This document shows, one piece after another, positions 1 through 9,810 of a stretch of 64,000 bases of DNA. The notes below the pieces were generated by a model. The model searched no databases and was not told the origin of the DNA. It was given only the letters and a program-made list of their open reading frames with translations. Each line of letters opens with the position of its first letter. Position 1 is the first letter of the stretch. Position numbers and translations under genes: made by a program. Source of the DNA: Myxacorys chilensis ATA2-1-KO14. Lineage in GTDB: Bacteria > Cyanobacteriota > Cyanobacteriia > Leptolyngbyales > Leptolyngbyaceae. Location of the stretch: assembly GCA_019359275.1 (NCBI GenBank), contig JAHHHP010000002.1, positions 62,001 through 126,000 on the forward strand, in the 5' to 3' direction.

Positions 1-491
1 TCCAGAGTAATGACCAGTCGCTGCAACCCCAAGCCTTTTGGACGCAAGATGCGATTTAACTCGTCTTGGGCGGCAAGATTGTCCGGATCAACCATTGCCA
101 CCAACAAGAAAGGCGGCTGAGAATCCCCTTGCGCTAGAGGAACCAGGTTATAGCGACGGCACAGTTCGATCGGAATAAGGTTGTCAATCAGTTGACCAAC
201 TTGATTCTCAGAAACTTGATTAATCTCCGGATCGAGCGATTCAACCCCATATAGGATTTTGAGTTCAAACAGTTGTTGCTTCTTATACTGCCGTAGCAAA
301 TCTGGAGGAAGCTGCTGTCCAGTTAATGCCTCTAAAACGGCTGTAAGCGGTCTTCCTGACTTCCGACTATCAATAAGCGCTTGGTGCATTTGCTCATTGT
401 TGACATACCCAGATTGAATCAGTTGATTTCCAAAGTGAGAAAAATTGTTTTGAACGACAAGCGCTCGCCGCTGAGAAGAGAAGTTAGTCAT
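1..491 (-). CDS. pilB: Type IV pilus assembly ATPase PilB, N-terminal part (runs off the left edge)
   Basis: Reading the minus strand from ATG at 491 gives an uninterrupted frame to the window edge, about 163 residues. It begins MTNFSSQRRALVV and contains the pattern of the MshEN/T2SSE N-terminal domain (leucine-rich helices, then IPIELCRRYNLVPL and a VAMVDPDN segment). In GspE/PilB proteins this domain precedes the hexameric ATPase that powers pilin polymerisation at the inner membrane, and in some members binds c-di-GMP. The ATPase core lies outside the window. The position divergent from grpE-dnaK-dnaJ matches the arrangement known in several cyanobacteria (pilB-pilT-pilC beside grpE), which supports PilB over GspE. 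The family call is seen in sequence; the exact gene name rests partly on context. Confidence 0.85.
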   Translation of the reverse strand, partial: MTNFSSQRRALVVQNNFSHFGNQLIQSGYVNNEQMHQALIDSRKSGRPLTAVLEALTGQQLPPDLLRQYKKQQLFELKILYGVESLDPEINQVSENQVGQLIDNLIPIELCRRYNLVPLAQGDSQPPFLLVAMVDPDNLAAQDELNRILRPKGLGLQRLVITL

Positions 492-810
492 AGCTGATGA
501 ACGAAGGATGTCCTCGTAGGTGAATATTCCCTAAAAGGTTTGAAAAGACTCGTTCACCAGCAGAATTGAATTCACCAGAACTTTAAGAAGGCTCTCCGTA
601 GTACGGTCCGGTTATGGGTGTCACCCCTGAAGCGCCATGCAGCACTGCTCTTTACAAAGCAACCTGACTTCGAGTTGCACTAGGTCAAAATGTTGCCAGC
701 AGGATATGATGCTTAACGGCTTGATCAGACAGTAGCGACTTGAGACAATTCGCTAGGATAAGTGAAGGATTAGCCAAAGCTGGCGTTGTTTACAGGGGAT
801 TAGCGCAACA
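492..810. other. Divergent intergenic region pilB/grpE
   Basis: This 319-bp gap separates the start codons of pilB (minus) and grpE (plus), so it must carry both promoters. No CIRCE operator (TTAGCACTC-N9-GAGTGCTAA) and no convincing hairpin were seen. No start-to-stop reading frame of note is present. Confidence 0.6.
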
Positions 811-1530
811 ATGATCGAGGAAGAAAAGCAAATAGACTCCACTCAACCCTCTCCAGAAGCGTCTGGACTAGATGAGGCTCAAGCAACCACGGTTGAGACG
901 ACCACAGAATCTGCAGATGCTTCTGCTGGGACTCAGCCTGAAAGCACATCTCAAGAAACCGCTGCCTCCGTCGAAACGGATGATACTGACTATGAAGCCG
1001 CGTTTATGGAACTTCGCTCGAACTATGCGGCTAAAGAGCGAGAGATAGAAGCTCTCAAAGTGCAATCTGAAGACCGCAATAGCCAATATATGAGAATTGC
1101 AGCGGATTTCGAGAATTTTCGGAGACGCACTCAAAAAGAGAAAGAAGATCTGGAACAGCAAATTAAGTGCAACACCGTGAATGAGTTGCTGCCGGTCGTA
1201 GATAACTTTGAGCGGGCGCGATCGCACATTAAACCCCAAACTGATGCAGAAATGGGCATTCACAAGAGCTACCAAGGTGTCTACAAAGACATGGTGGATC
1301 GCCTCAAAAAAATTGGCGTCGCTCCCATGCGAGCAGAAGGCAAGGAGTTTGACCCGAACCTGCATGAAGCCGTGATGCGAGAACCGACCAACGAATATGC
1401 AGAAGGCATGGTGGTGGAAGAACTCGTGCGGGGGTACATGCTTGGCGATCGCGTGTTGCGCCATGCGATGGTCAAAGTCGCCGCTCCTACAGAAGAGACG
1501 TCAGCGGCCGAGCCAGAACTTGATGCTTAA
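811..1530 (+). CDS. grpE: Nucleotide exchange factor GrpE
   Basis: 239-residue cytoplasmic co-chaperone that releases ADP from DnaK. The N-terminal ~60 residues are acidic and rich in Thr/Ser/Glu, typical of the disordered GrpE leader. A long coiled coil follows (about 70-140, including ADFENFRRRTQKEKEDL), and the C-terminal beta domain carries the conserved NLHEAVMREP and GYMLGDRVLRHAMVKV stretches. It is the first gene of the grpE-dnaK-dnaJ set, 234 bp ahead of dnaK. ATG 811 is the first in-frame start. No CIRCE element was seen, so HrcA control is not supported by the sequence. Confidence 0.97.
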   Translation: MIEEEKQIDSTQPSPEASGLDEAQATTVETTTESADASAGTQPESTSQETAASVETDDTDYEAAFMELRSNYAAKEREIEALKVQSEDRNSQYMRIAADFENFRRRTQKEKEDLEQQIKCNTVNELLPVVDNFERARSHIKPQTDAEMGIHKSYQGVYKDMVDRLKKIGVAPMRAEGKEFDPNLHEAVMREPTNEYAEGMVVEELVRGYMLGDRVLRHAMVKVAAPTEETSAAEPELDA

Positions 1531-1764
1531 ATGACTGCTCCGCTCTGCGTGGCTACGAGGAGATGCGGCGATTTTATGTGATTTTACGCACGAAGGTACG
1601 GAGTATAACGAACACTGACGGTGGGAACGTTATGAAAAATCTGAATAGGGGAACCTTCGGATTAAGCAGTTAGTTTACGGAGCTTACTTACGTATAGCTA
1701 ATTTGCTGATATTTACGTTACATCGGATTGCAGTTCACCCGCGTATCTTCTATCGCCGCAAGCT

Positions 1765-3705
1765 ATGGGAAAAGTCATTGGTATCGACTTAGGCACGACC
1801 AACAGTTGTGTTGCTGTTTTGGAGGGCGGTCAACCCGTTATTATTGCCAACTCTGAAGGGGGACGGACAACTCCCAGTATTGTAGGGTTTGGTAAAGCAG
1901 GCGAGCGACTTGTTGGTCAGCTTGCCAAGCGTCAAGCTGTTACCAATGCAGAGAATACTGTTTTTAGTATCAAACGCTTTATTGGACGGCGTTGGGAAGA
2001 TACCGAGATCGAGCGATCACGGGTTCCCTATAACTGTGTCAGGGGCAAAGACGATACCGTTGATGTGCAGATTCGAGGACGCCACTACACGCCTCAAGAA
2101 ATTTCAGCGATGGTACTGCAAAAGCTGAAGCAGGACGCTGAAAACTATTTGGGCGAATCTGTGACGCAAGCGGTAATCACCGTTCCAGCTTACTTTAGCG
2201 ATGCTCAGCGTCAAGCCACTAAAGATGCTGGAACGATCGCTGGCTTAGAAGTCCTGCGGATCATCAATGAACCAACGGCTGCTGCCTTAGCTTATGGATT
2301 AGAGAAGCAAGATCAAGATCAGTGCGTTCTGGTGTTCGACTTGGGAGGAGGAACGTTTGATGTCTCTATCCTTCAGTTAGGAGACGGGGTTTTTGAAGTC
2401 AAAGCAACGTCCGGAAATAACCATTTGGGCGGCGACGACTTTGATGCGTGTCTCGTACAGTGGATGAGTGACGCTTTCAAGCAGCAGGAAGGCGTTAATT
2501 TAGCTAGCGACAAGATGGCACTGCAACGGCTGCGAGAGGCAGCAGAGAAAGCCAAAATTGAACTATCTGGAACGCTTAGTACTACCATCAATCTACCGTT
2601 TATCACGGCAGATGAGACCGGACCCAAACACTTAGAAGCAGAGTTGACTCGCGCCAAATTTGAAGAGTTGGTGGGCAAGTTGATTCAGGCAACGCTCGAC
2701 CCGATGGAACAGGCCCTGAAAGACGCCGCCCTAACAACCGAAGATATCGATCGCATCATTTTAGTAGGCGGTTCTACTCGAATTCCAGCCGTTCAAGACG
2801 CGCTGCGAACCTTTTTTAATGGCAGAACGCCCGATCGCTCCGTCAATCCAGATGAAGCGGTGGCATTAGGGGCTGCCATTCAAGCGGGTGTGTTGGGGGG
2901 AGAAGTCAAAGACTTGCTGCTACTAGATGTAACGCCCCTCTCGCTCGGAATCGAGACCTTGGGAGAGGTGTTTACCCGAATCATGGATCGCAATACCACG
3001 ATTCCAACCAGCAAAACTCAGGTGTTCTCAACCGCAACGGATGGGCAAACGTCGGTTGAAATTCATGCCTTGCAGGGTGAGCGGGCGATGGCAAGAGATA
3101 ACAAGAGTCTTGGCAAGTTTCAATTGACCGGCATTCCGCCTGCGCCGAGGGGGATACCGCAAATTGAAGTGTCGTTTGAGATCGATGCAAACGGAATTCT
3201 TAAAGTTTCGGCTCGGGACAAAGGAACTGGACGCGCTCAAGGCATTGAGATCAGCAACACCGGCGGTTTGAGCACCAGTGAGATTGAGCGGATGCGTCAA
3301 GAGTCTGAGCTTTATGCCGATGAAGACGAACGGCGCAAGCGGCTAGTCGAACTGAAGAATCAGGCCGATACGCTGTTCTACAGTTACGAGACCACAATGC
3401 GCGACAATTCTGAATTCATCAACAATGAGCTTAAAGTGCAGGCAAACGAAAAAGTTGCAGGACTGAAAGCCGCGATCGCTGATCCAAAAATCAGCATTGA
3501 GGACATGAAAGACCGTCTCGATGCCCTCCAGCAGACTCTGTTTACGATTGGATCGGCTGTGTATCAGGGCGTCGGGTCTGATGGCGCAACCGCTACTCCA
3601 AAATCACGAGTGGCGTTTGATGACGAAACTCTATCTGCAGAACGTGCCCATCTCGACTTTGAAGAAGATGCAACCGTGACCGCAGATTATGAGGCAGTTG
3701 ATTAA
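1765..3705 (+). CDS. dnaK: Molecular chaperone DnaK (Hsp70), DnaK2-like
   Basis: 646-residue Hsp70, the usual length. The nucleotide-binding domain shows all signature loops: [11 protein letters not shown] at the start, [11 protein letters not shown] near 195 and [12 protein letters not shown] near 330. The interdomain linker [13 protein letters not shown] precedes the substrate-binding beta sandwich and helical lid. The acidic tail ends in DYEAVD. It works with the flanking GrpE and DnaJ in folding and in rescue of heat-damaged proteins. Cyanobacteria carry several dnaK paralogues; the copy linked to grpE and dnaJ is normally the principal, stress-inducible one (DnaK2). That assignment is inferred from context. 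Confidence 0.97.
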   Translation: MGKVIGIDLGTTNSCVAVLEGGQPVIIANSEGGRTTPSIVGFGKAGERLVGQLAKRQAVTNAENTVFSIKRFIGRRWEDTEIERSRVPYNCVRGKDDTVDVQIRGRHYTPQEISAMVLQKLKQDAENYLGESVTQAVITVPAYFSDAQRQATKDAGTIAGLEVLRIINEPTAAALAYGLEKQDQDQCVLVFDLGGGTFDVSILQLGDGVFEVKATSGNNHLGGDDFDACLVQWMSDAFKQQEGVNLASDKMALQRLREAAEKAKIELSGTLSTTINLPFITADETGPKHLEAELTRAKFEELVGKLIQATLDPMEQALKDAALTTEDIDRIILVGGSTRIPAVQDALRTFFNGRTPDRSVNPDEAVALGAAIQAGVLGGEVKDLLLLDVTPLSLGIETLGEVFTRIMDRNTTIPTSKTQVFSTATDGQTSVEIHALQGERAMARDNKSLGKFQLTGIPPAPRGIPQIEVSFEIDANGILKVSARDKGTGRAQGIEISNTGGLSTSEIERMRQESELYADEDERRKRLVELKNQADTLFYSYETTMRDNSEFINNELKVQANEKVAGLKAAIADPKISIEDMKDRLDALQQTLFTIGSAVYQGVGSDGATATPKSRVAFDDETLSAERAHLDFEEDATVTADYEAVD

Positions 3706-3813
3706 ATGAGAATGTTAGGGTATTAGATATAGGGTTGTTTGGGAAAGTTTACTGAGCCTTCAACCCCAAACTCCCGAACCTTTAGCCCCCTTACCCCCAC
3801 CTAGCAGCAGTCT

Positions 3814-4938
3814 ATGGCTCGTGACTTTTACGAAATTCTCGGCGTTTCGCGAGATGCAGATAAAGAAGACCTCAAGCAAGCTTACCGTCGCTTAGCTCGT
3901 AAGTATCACCCCGATGTCAATAAAGAAGAGGGTGCAGAGGATCGGTTTAAAGAAATTAATCGCGCCTATGAGGTGCTGTCTGAACCCGAAACGCGTGCTC
4001 AGTACGATCGCTTTGGCGAAGCAGGCATTGGTGCGGGTGCGGGCTTCCAAGACTTCGGAGATATGGGCGGCTTTGCCGATATCTTTGAAAGTTTCTTTAG
4101 CGGCTTTTCGGGTGGCGCACCCGGCACTCAAACTCGGCGGCGCGGTGGCCCGGTGCGCGGGGATGATCTGAGGCTCGATCTGAAGCTCGACTTTCGAGAA
4201 GCCGTGTTTGGGGGCGAAAAAGAAATTCGGATTAGTCACTTAGAGACCTGTACTACGTGTAGTGGAAGCGGAGCAAAACCGGGAACTCGTCCTCGCACCT
4301 GTTCGACCTGTACAGGTTCAGGCCAGGTTCGCCGTGCCACCCGCACTCCGTTTGGCAGTTTTACTCAAGTTTCAGTCTGTCCGACCTGTAACGGAACGGG
4401 ACAAGTGATTGAAGATAAGTGCGAAGTGTGTGGCGGCAACGGACAACGCCAGGAAACGAAGAAACTGAAGATCTCAATCCCAGCGGGGGTTGATAATGGA
4501 ACTCGGCTTCGGGTTTCAGGTGAAGGCGATGCGGGACAACGCAGCGGTCCCTCAGGGGATCTGTATGTGTATCTGTTCATCAACGATGATCCTGAGTTTC
4601 GTCGCGAGGGAATCAACGTTCTGTCAGATGTGAAAATTAGTTATTTGCAAGCCATTCTTGGGTCTCGCATCGAAGTGAACACGGTAGACGGGGCAGAAGA
4701 ACTGACAATCCCGGCGGGAACGCAGCCAAATACGGTTTTAACATTGGAGAATAAAGGCGTTCCTAAGTTGGGCAATCCGGTCAGTCGTGGCAATCATCTG
4801 ATTACCGTGTCGGTTGATATCCCAACCAAAGTTGGGACGGAAGAGCGGGAATTGCTTGAGAAATTGGCAAAGATTCGCGGCGATCGCATCGGTAAAGGCG
4901 GTGTTGAAGGCTTTATTGGAAAGATATTTGGCGGATGA
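3814..4938 (+). CDS. dnaJ: Chaperone protein DnaJ (Hsp40, type A)
   Basis: 374 residues with the full class A layout: J domain with the HPD motif at 32-34, a Gly/Phe-rich linker (about 75-115), and four zinc-finger repeats [24 protein letters not shown] and CEVCGGNG, followed by the two C-terminal beta domains. It stimulates the DnaK ATPase and delivers clients. It lies 108 bp after dnaK. Its last codons overlap the next gene by ATGA (4935-4938), which indicates translational coupling to the TusA-like gene. Confidence 0.97.
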   Translation: MARDFYEILGVSRDADKEDLKQAYRRLARKYHPDVNKEEGAEDRFKEINRAYEVLSEPETRAQYDRFGEAGIGAGAGFQDFGDMGGFADIFESFFSGFSGGAPGTQTRRRGGPVRGDDLRLDLKLDFREAVFGGEKEIRISHLETCTTCSGSGAKPGTRPRTCSTCTGSGQVRRATRTPFGSFTQVSVCPTCNGTGQVIEDKCEVCGGNGQRQETKKLKISIPAGVDNGTRLRVSGEGDAGQRSGPSGDLYVYLFINDDPEFRREGINVLSDVKISYLQAILGSRIEVNTVDGAEELTIPAGTQPNTVLTLENKGVPKLGNPVSRGNHLITVSVDIPTKVGTEERELLEKLAKIRGDRIGKGGVEGFIGKIFGG

Positions 4939-5174
4939 GTACTTCAAATTCAACTCCTGACGCGCAAATGGATTTGCGAGGCACCCCTTGCCCGATCAAT
5001 TTTGTGCGAACCAAGCTCAAGCTAGAACAGATGCCCTCCGGCTCACTGCTAGAAGTGTGGCTCGATCCGGGAGAACCGATCGAGCAAGTTCCTGACAGCT
5101 TAACGATGGAAGGCTATCAGATTGAGAGCATTGACGATCGCAAAGAGTTCTTTGCGATCAAAGTGCGTTGCTAA
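4935..5174 (+). CDS. TusA/SirA-family sulfurtransferase-like protein
   Basis: 79-residue protein of the TusA (SirA/YedF) fold. The diagnostic [14 protein letters not shown] segment holds the Cys-Pro pair; in TusA this cysteine carries persulfide sulfur for tRNA thiolation or other sulfur relay. The start codon overlaps the dnaJ stop (ATGA) and the stop lies 20 bp before the ATG of rsgA, so it sits in the middle of a dnaJ-tusA-like-rsgA transcription unit. Whether it does sulfur transfer or acts as a redox partner cannot be told from sequence. Cyanobacterial members are widespread and poorly characterised. Confidence 0.85.
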   Translation: MSTSNSTPDAQMDLRGTPCPINFVRTKLKLEQMPSGSLLEVWLDPGEPIEQVPDSLTMEGYQIESIDDRKEFFAIKVRC

Positions 5175-5194
5175 GCCTCACCCCTGGTCAATCT

Positions 5195-6319
5195 ATGAGT
5201 TTTGAGGCAGAAGACGTTAGTAAGGTTCTTGCTGAGGATCAACACCCGCTCTCAGAGCCATTTGAGGGAACCGTTCTAGCTGTTCAAGCGAATTACTATT
5301 GGGTGCGACTGGCGAGCGATCAAGCAGCCCCTAGTTCGATGCTGTTATGTACTCGACGAACGCGCTTGAAGAAGATCGGACAGCGCGTAATAGTGGGCGA
5401 TCGCGTTTATGTCGAAGAACCTGATTGGGCAGGAGGACGGGGAGCCATTTCGCAGGTCGCACCGAGGCAATCGGAATTAGATCGCCCTCCAATCGCGAAT
5501 GTTGACCAAATTCTGCTCGTGTTTGCGCTTGCCGAACCCACAATCGAACCCTATCAACTCAGTCGATTTCTGGTAAAAGCAGAATCGACTGGGCTAGAGG
5601 TGTGTCTCTGCCTCAGTAAAAGCGATCTTGCAGCCGTGACTCAGCAAGAGCAGTGGCGCGATCGCTTATCTAGCTGGGGCTATGAAGCGACCTTAATTAG
5701 CGTCCGCAAAGGGATAGGAGTGACAGAATTGGCTCAGCGCTTGAGCCAGAAGATTACCGTTGCCTCCGGTCCGTCGGGCGTTGGCAAGTCTAGTTTGATT
5801 AACCAACTGATTCCTGACGTTGATTTACGAGTGAATGCGGTTTCTGGAAAACTGGCTCGGGGTCGCCACACAACTCGACACGTTGAATTGTTTGAACTGC
5901 CAATGGGCGGTCTCCTTGCCGACACCCCCGGATTTAATCAACCGGATCTGTTTGTTGCGCCGCAAGATCTGGCGGGTTACTTTCCGGAAATCAGGCACAA
6001 ATTAGCCGAGGCGACCTGTCAGTTTAACGATTGCTGGCATCGCGACGAGCCGGGATGCGTCGTGCGCGGAGAGTGGGAGCGCTATGAACATTACCTAGAT
6101 TTTTTAGATGACGCGATCGCGTATCAAACCAATCTGAACCAACAGAGCGATCGCGATGAGGTGCTGAAGCTTAAGACTAAACGCAAGGGAACCCAGTATG
6201 AAGCGCGATTAGACCCCAAAAAGTATCGTCAGGAGTCGCGGCGATCGCAGCAACAGTCTCTTCAAAAACTAACCGATGACATGCAAAGCCTGATGGAGAA
6301 CGAAGACAACGAAGACTGA
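5195..6319 (+). CDS. rsgA: Small ribosomal subunit biogenesis GTPase RsgA
   Basis: Circularly permuted GTPase of the YjeQ/EngC family that checks late 30S maturation. An N-terminal OB fold is followed by G4 (LSKSD), then G1 (GPSGVGKSS) and G3 (DTPGF), which is the permuted order. The zinc-binding segment near the C terminus reads CQFNDCWHRDEPGC. I chose ATG 5195; a TTG at 5168 would add nine residues (MLSLTPGQS) and overlap the TusA-like gene. The C-terminal tail is basic, then acidic (NEDNED). It is the last gene of the chaperone cluster and meets the next gene tail to tail. Confidence 0.95.
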   Translation: MSFEAEDVSKVLAEDQHPLSEPFEGTVLAVQANYYWVRLASDQAAPSSMLLCTRRTRLKKIGQRVIVGDRVYVEEPDWAGGRGAISQVAPRQSELDRPPIANVDQILLVFALAEPTIEPYQLSRFLVKAESTGLEVCLCLSKSDLAAVTQQEQWRDRLSSWGYEATLISVRKGIGVTELAQRLSQKITVASGPSGVGKSSLINQLIPDVDLRVNAVSGKLARGRHTTRHVELFELPMGGLLADTPGFNQPDLFVAPQDLAGYFPEIRHKLAEATCQFNDCWHRDEPGCVVRGEWERYEHYLDFLDDAIAYQTNLNQQSDRDEVLKLKTKRKGTQYEARLDPKKYRQESRRSQQQSLQKLTDDMQSLMENEDNED

Positions 6320-6387
6320 ATCTGTCCTAAATCAGCTAAAGCCCTCTAGGGTCAAGAGGGTAGAAAGAATTCAAGAGGTATAGAGAA

Positions 6388-6413
6388 AATGGGATATTTT
6401 ACAACATCCCATT
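6388..6413. terminator. Hairpin between convergent rsgA and the 6.4-kb gene
   Basis: AATGGGAT (6388-6395) pairs with ATCCCATT (6406-6413) over a 10-nt loop, and is followed on the plus strand by a T-rich stretch. A second weaker stem, CCCTCT/AGAGGG, lies at 6342-6360. Either can serve as terminator for rsgA. Confidence 0.55.
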
Positions 6414-6419
6414 CTGCTT

Positions 6420-7034
6420 TTATTTATTTGCTGAAGGAGTAGATGGCTGCTCGGCGGTACGCGGATATTGCACGTCCACAAAGCCTAATTCAAGCAACTG
6501 CTGATAGGATTTCTTGCCCAAATCGCGCGTTGGTTGCTGACTTCGGATGATTTGAACAAGTAGCGGAACTGCTAATTCCGGTTGGTTCATGGCACGATGC
6601 ACTAATGCCAATTGGTAGGTCGCCTGATCCCGCATTTGAGCCGTTTCTAGCGCTTTCTTGCGCTGGCTGTCTGCCACCCGAATATCAATTCCAGAAAAGC
6701 TAGTGGCTAGTTCTTGGTAGAAGTTAGACAACTGATTGTAGACTTGACGAGCATCTTGCAGTTTCTTCAACGCTAACGGGTAGTTTTGGGCAGAAACCGC
6801 TCGCTCGGCATCGCTCATTAGGCGTTGCCCGCCCTGCAAGCTTAAAAGACTGTCTGTTTGCGACAGAGGACGCGAACCACTAGGGTCATTGGGATCGATC
6901 GGTTGTGCCTGATTCGCACCCGACGGCAGTTTCGGCGTTTGGGCGCTAACAGACTGAGTTAGCACCAGACTCAGGATTGAAAGTGCAATCAAGCCTGAAG
7001 TACGAAGGTGACGAACAGTTCCAGAATCAATCAT
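6420..7034 (-). CDS. Secreted helical protein with TPR-like repeats
   Basis: I chose ATG 7034, which gives 204 residues beginning with a signal peptide (hydrophobic core LIALSILSLVLTQ, cleavage after SVSAQ). An upstream start would add 18 residues. The mature part is helical: two helix-pair blocks (AERAVSAQNYPLALKKLQDAR and TYQLALVHRAMNQPELAVPL) resemble degenerate tetratricopeptide repeats. It ends in a Ser/Pro/Thr-rich tail. Expected location is periplasm or thylakoid lumen. No specific family recognised. It is convergent with rsgA and divergent from the protease gene. Confidence 0.75.
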   Translation of the reverse strand: MIDSGTVRHLRTSGLIALSILSLVLTQSVSAQTPKLPSGANQAQPIDPNDPSGSRPLSQTDSLLSLQGGQRLMSDAERAVSAQNYPLALKKLQDARQVYNQLSNFYQELATSFSGIDIRVADSQRKKALETAQMRDQATYQLALVHRAMNQPELAVPLLVQIIRSQQPTRDLGKKSYQQLLELGFVDVQYPRTAEQPSTPSANK

Positions 7035-7683
7035 GAAAACTAGACCGTATTTCAGTAGTGGGTAATTAAACTTCAGGTATCTTATCACTAGCTAAAACAC
7101 TTCTGAAATTGAATCGTTAATCTTACCAAACTAAAGAGCTAATTCTTTCTTCAAACACAAATTCAAAGTTTTGATTTCAGCACGATTGAAGTATCAAACA
7201 TCTACCGTATTTGTAGATCATTCTCTAACTTGCATCGCCTGGCAGCTTTGACTCTTAGCTGTTTTCAACTCTCAATCGTACAATCGGGAACAAATAGAAT
7301 GTTGTGACTGTCAATAATAAGCACCAATAAATCTATTCATCATACGGTCTTCGATTTTCAATGCATTGCTAGAAGATCGAGCGGTTTTTGCTGAGCAAAA
7401 TTTTGGTTTGGCATTCTAAGAACGGTGCGATCGCTGTTAATTATTTGGATTGTGATAGCAACGATCGCAAAACAGCTTTGTTGAGTTGGAGTTTAGTTTT
7501 GTGCGTCCCTTCTGATCGCTTCCTCAATCGCTCGAAAGGAATTTATTCAAGATTTGTTCAACAGTTAGTTAAAAACCGTGAAGGAGAGATAGCTGTTGAA
7601 AATCAAACACTCTTGTGCAGACTAAACTGGTGGGAGCGTGTACGTAGGACGCTGAGCCATAGACCGCTATCTAGAGAATTGCT
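7035..7683. other. Long leader/intergenic region before the subtilase gene
   Basis: 649 bp between the divergent starts. A TTG-initiated open frame (7388-7687, 99 codons) overlaps the protease ATG by 4 bp. It has no strong ribosome binding site and no recognisable family, so I treat it as a possible leader peptide or, more likely, chance. The left half is AT-rich and presumably holds both promoters. Confidence 0.35.
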
Positions 7684-9786
7684 ATGACCAATCAGCCGAC
7701 GCCAGAGAATGGAGCAGGAAATGCCAAGATTTCAGCCGAAAATCGAGGTAGCATCCTTCAGCGAGGAGGCGAAGAACTATTACTCGAAAAAATAGACGAT
7801 CGCTTTGCTGTAAATGCGACCTCAAAGGAAGCCGCTTGGGATTTGGCAAACCATTTTCCGGCAGAACGAAAGGTGGGAATAGCTCCGCCCAAATTGACAG
7901 AATTTAGGGTCGATCCAGGGCAATCAGCTCAGGTGATGCAAGAGATTCGTGCTTTGGATCAGGTGAATTATGCAAGCCATATTTATCAATTCAAAGATAA
8001 TCCCGGATCTCAGGTGTATCTGACCAATCAGATTACGATTCAATTTGCGCCTCAAGTCAGCGCCGACACGGTCGCAGCGATCGCACAAGAATTTGGTTTA
8101 GAGCAAGTCAAACCTATTCCTAGTATTCCGAATACTTTTGTCTTTCAACTCACCTCTAGCGCCACCGAAAATCCGGTCAAGCTCACCAATCGCCTGATTA
8201 CGCGGCAAGGCATTCTCACCGCCGAGCCGAATATTATTGTCCGTCAGCAATCGCACTATCGCCCCCAAGATTCTCTGTATTCAAAGCAATGGTATCTCAA
8301 TCACAGCGGCGGCTCTGATTTGGCTTCCGGGTCTCATGTGTTTGCAGAACAAGCCTGGGAAATGACGCGGGGCAGTCGCGCGATCGCGGTGGCAATTATG
8401 GACGATGGCGTTGATCTCAATCACCCCGATTTCCAGGGACTCGGCAAAATTGTTGCGCCGCGAGACTTTAAGGGAAAAGATTTTCTACCCACTCCTGATG
8501 AAACAAATGAAGACCACGGTACGGCTTGCGCAGGCGTTGCCGTGGCAGAAGAAAACGGCTATGGCGTCGTTGGGGCGGCTCCTGAGTGCGCCTTGATGCC
8601 GATTCGCACAACTGGTTTTTTGGATGATGAGACGATCGAGGAATTGTTCGGTTGGGCAGTCGATCGGGGTGCGTCTGTCATTTCGTGTAGTTGGGGTCCG
8701 AGCGCGGTTTACTATCCGCCGTCTTTGAGACAAAAAGCGGCAATTACTCGGGCTGCCACCGCCGGACGAGACGGAAAAGGCTGCGTGATCGTCTTCGCCG
8801 CTGGTAACGCCAACCGTCCGACGAATGGAACTGTGAATGAATCCGGTTGGCAGAACAACGCGATTAGCGGAGCCACAAAGTGGTTGGGCGGCTTTACCGC
8901 ACATCCTGACGTGATTGCTGTTTCTGCTTGCACCAGTTTGAATAAAAAAGCGGCATATAGCAATTGGGGCGCGGAGATTTCGGTCTGTGCGCCCAGCAAT
9001 AATGCGGCTCCAGGGTTAGGATTGCCGAATTTAGGGTACGTTTACACACCGCCGCAAATTCGGGTTCCCCTGCGGGGATTAGGCGTGTTTACAGCCGATC
9101 GCGTTGAGGATAGAGGCTACGATCGCACTAACTTTACCTCTGGTTTTGGCGGAACATCCAGTGCCTGTCCGCTCGTGGCGGGAGTCGCGGCGTTAGTGCT
9201 TTCTGCCAATCCAGAGTTAACCGCGCAGGACGTTCGACAAATCTTGCAGCAAACAGCAGATAAAATTATTGATACGGATGCTGATCCACAGTTAGGGTTA
9301 CGCAAAGGAACATACGAATCAAATGGTCGCTGTGATTGGTTTGGGTATGGTAAGGTGAACGCTGCAAAAGCCGTTCAAGCGGCAGTGCAACGACGATCAC
9401 CACTGTCGCCAACCCGCTCGGTTTCAGCCCAAGTTTTAACTCCAACTGCCATTCCCGATAATAATGCTGGCGGGTTGATTAGCGTTCTTCAAATCAATGA
9501 TTCGGCAACCATCCGGGACATTCAAATCAGTGTAGGAATCGATCACACTTACCTTGGAGATATTGAAGTCAGCTTAATCTCTCCAGTAGGAACGGTCGTT
9601 TTGTTGCAAGGCCGGACATTGGGACGAAGAACTCAACTACAAGCGGTCTACACCGTGCAGACGACACCGACACTGAGACGATTGTTAGGACAAAGCGCTG
9701 GAGGACGCTGGCAGCTGCGAGTTGTTGATGCGATCGCAAACGATACCGGAACCCTCAATTTCTGGAAACTGACGTTGGGCGTGTGA
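7684..9786 (+). CDS. Subtilisin-like serine protease (S8) with C-terminal P domain
   Basis: 700 residues. The catalytic triad is visible: Asp240 in AIMDDGVDLNHPDF, His278 in EDHGTACAG and Ser492 in GGTSSACPLVAG, with oxyanion Asn375 (FAAGN). Residues ~1-200 form a prodomain-like region; the C-terminal ~110 residues are a proprotein-convertase P domain (HTYLGDIEVSLISP...). No signal peptide is evident. The architecture matches calcium-dependent cyanobacterial proteases such as Anabaena PrcA, but orthology cannot be proved here. The gene is monocistronic and ends 24 bp from the convergent histidine kinase. Confidence 0.9.
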   Translation: MTNQPTPENGAGNAKISAENRGSILQRGGEELLLEKIDDRFAVNATSKEAAWDLANHFPAERKVGIAPPKLTEFRVDPGQSAQVMQEIRALDQVNYASHIYQFKDNPGSQVYLTNQITIQFAPQVSADTVAAIAQEFGLEQVKPIPSIPNTFVFQLTSSATENPVKLTNRLITRQGILTAEPNIIVRQQSHYRPQDSLYSKQWYLNHSGGSDLASGSHVFAEQAWEMTRGSRAIAVAIMDDGVDLNHPDFQGLGKIVAPRDFKGKDFLPTPDETNEDHGTACAGVAVAEENGYGVVGAAPECALMPIRTTGFLDDETIEELFGWAVDRGASVISCSWGPSAVYYPPSLRQKAAITRAATAGRDGKGCVIVFAAGNANRPTNGTVNESGWQNNAISGATKWLGGFTAHPDVIAVSACTSLNKKAAYSNWGAEISVCAPSNNAAPGLGLPNLGYVYTPPQIRVPLRGLGVFTADRVEDRGYDRTNFTSGFGGTSSACPLVAGVAALVLSANPELTAQDVRQILQQTADKIIDTDADPQLGLRKGTYESNGRCDWFGYGKVNAAKAVQAAVQRRSPLSPTRSVSAQVLTPTAIPDNNAGGLISVLQINDSATIRDIQISVGIDHTYLGDIEVSLISPVGTVVLLQGRTLGRRTQLQAVYTVQTTPTLRRLLGQSAGGRWQLRVVDAIANDTGTLNFWKLTLGV

Positions 9787-9810
9787 GCTAATTCTAATAA
9801 AGCGGCTCGA

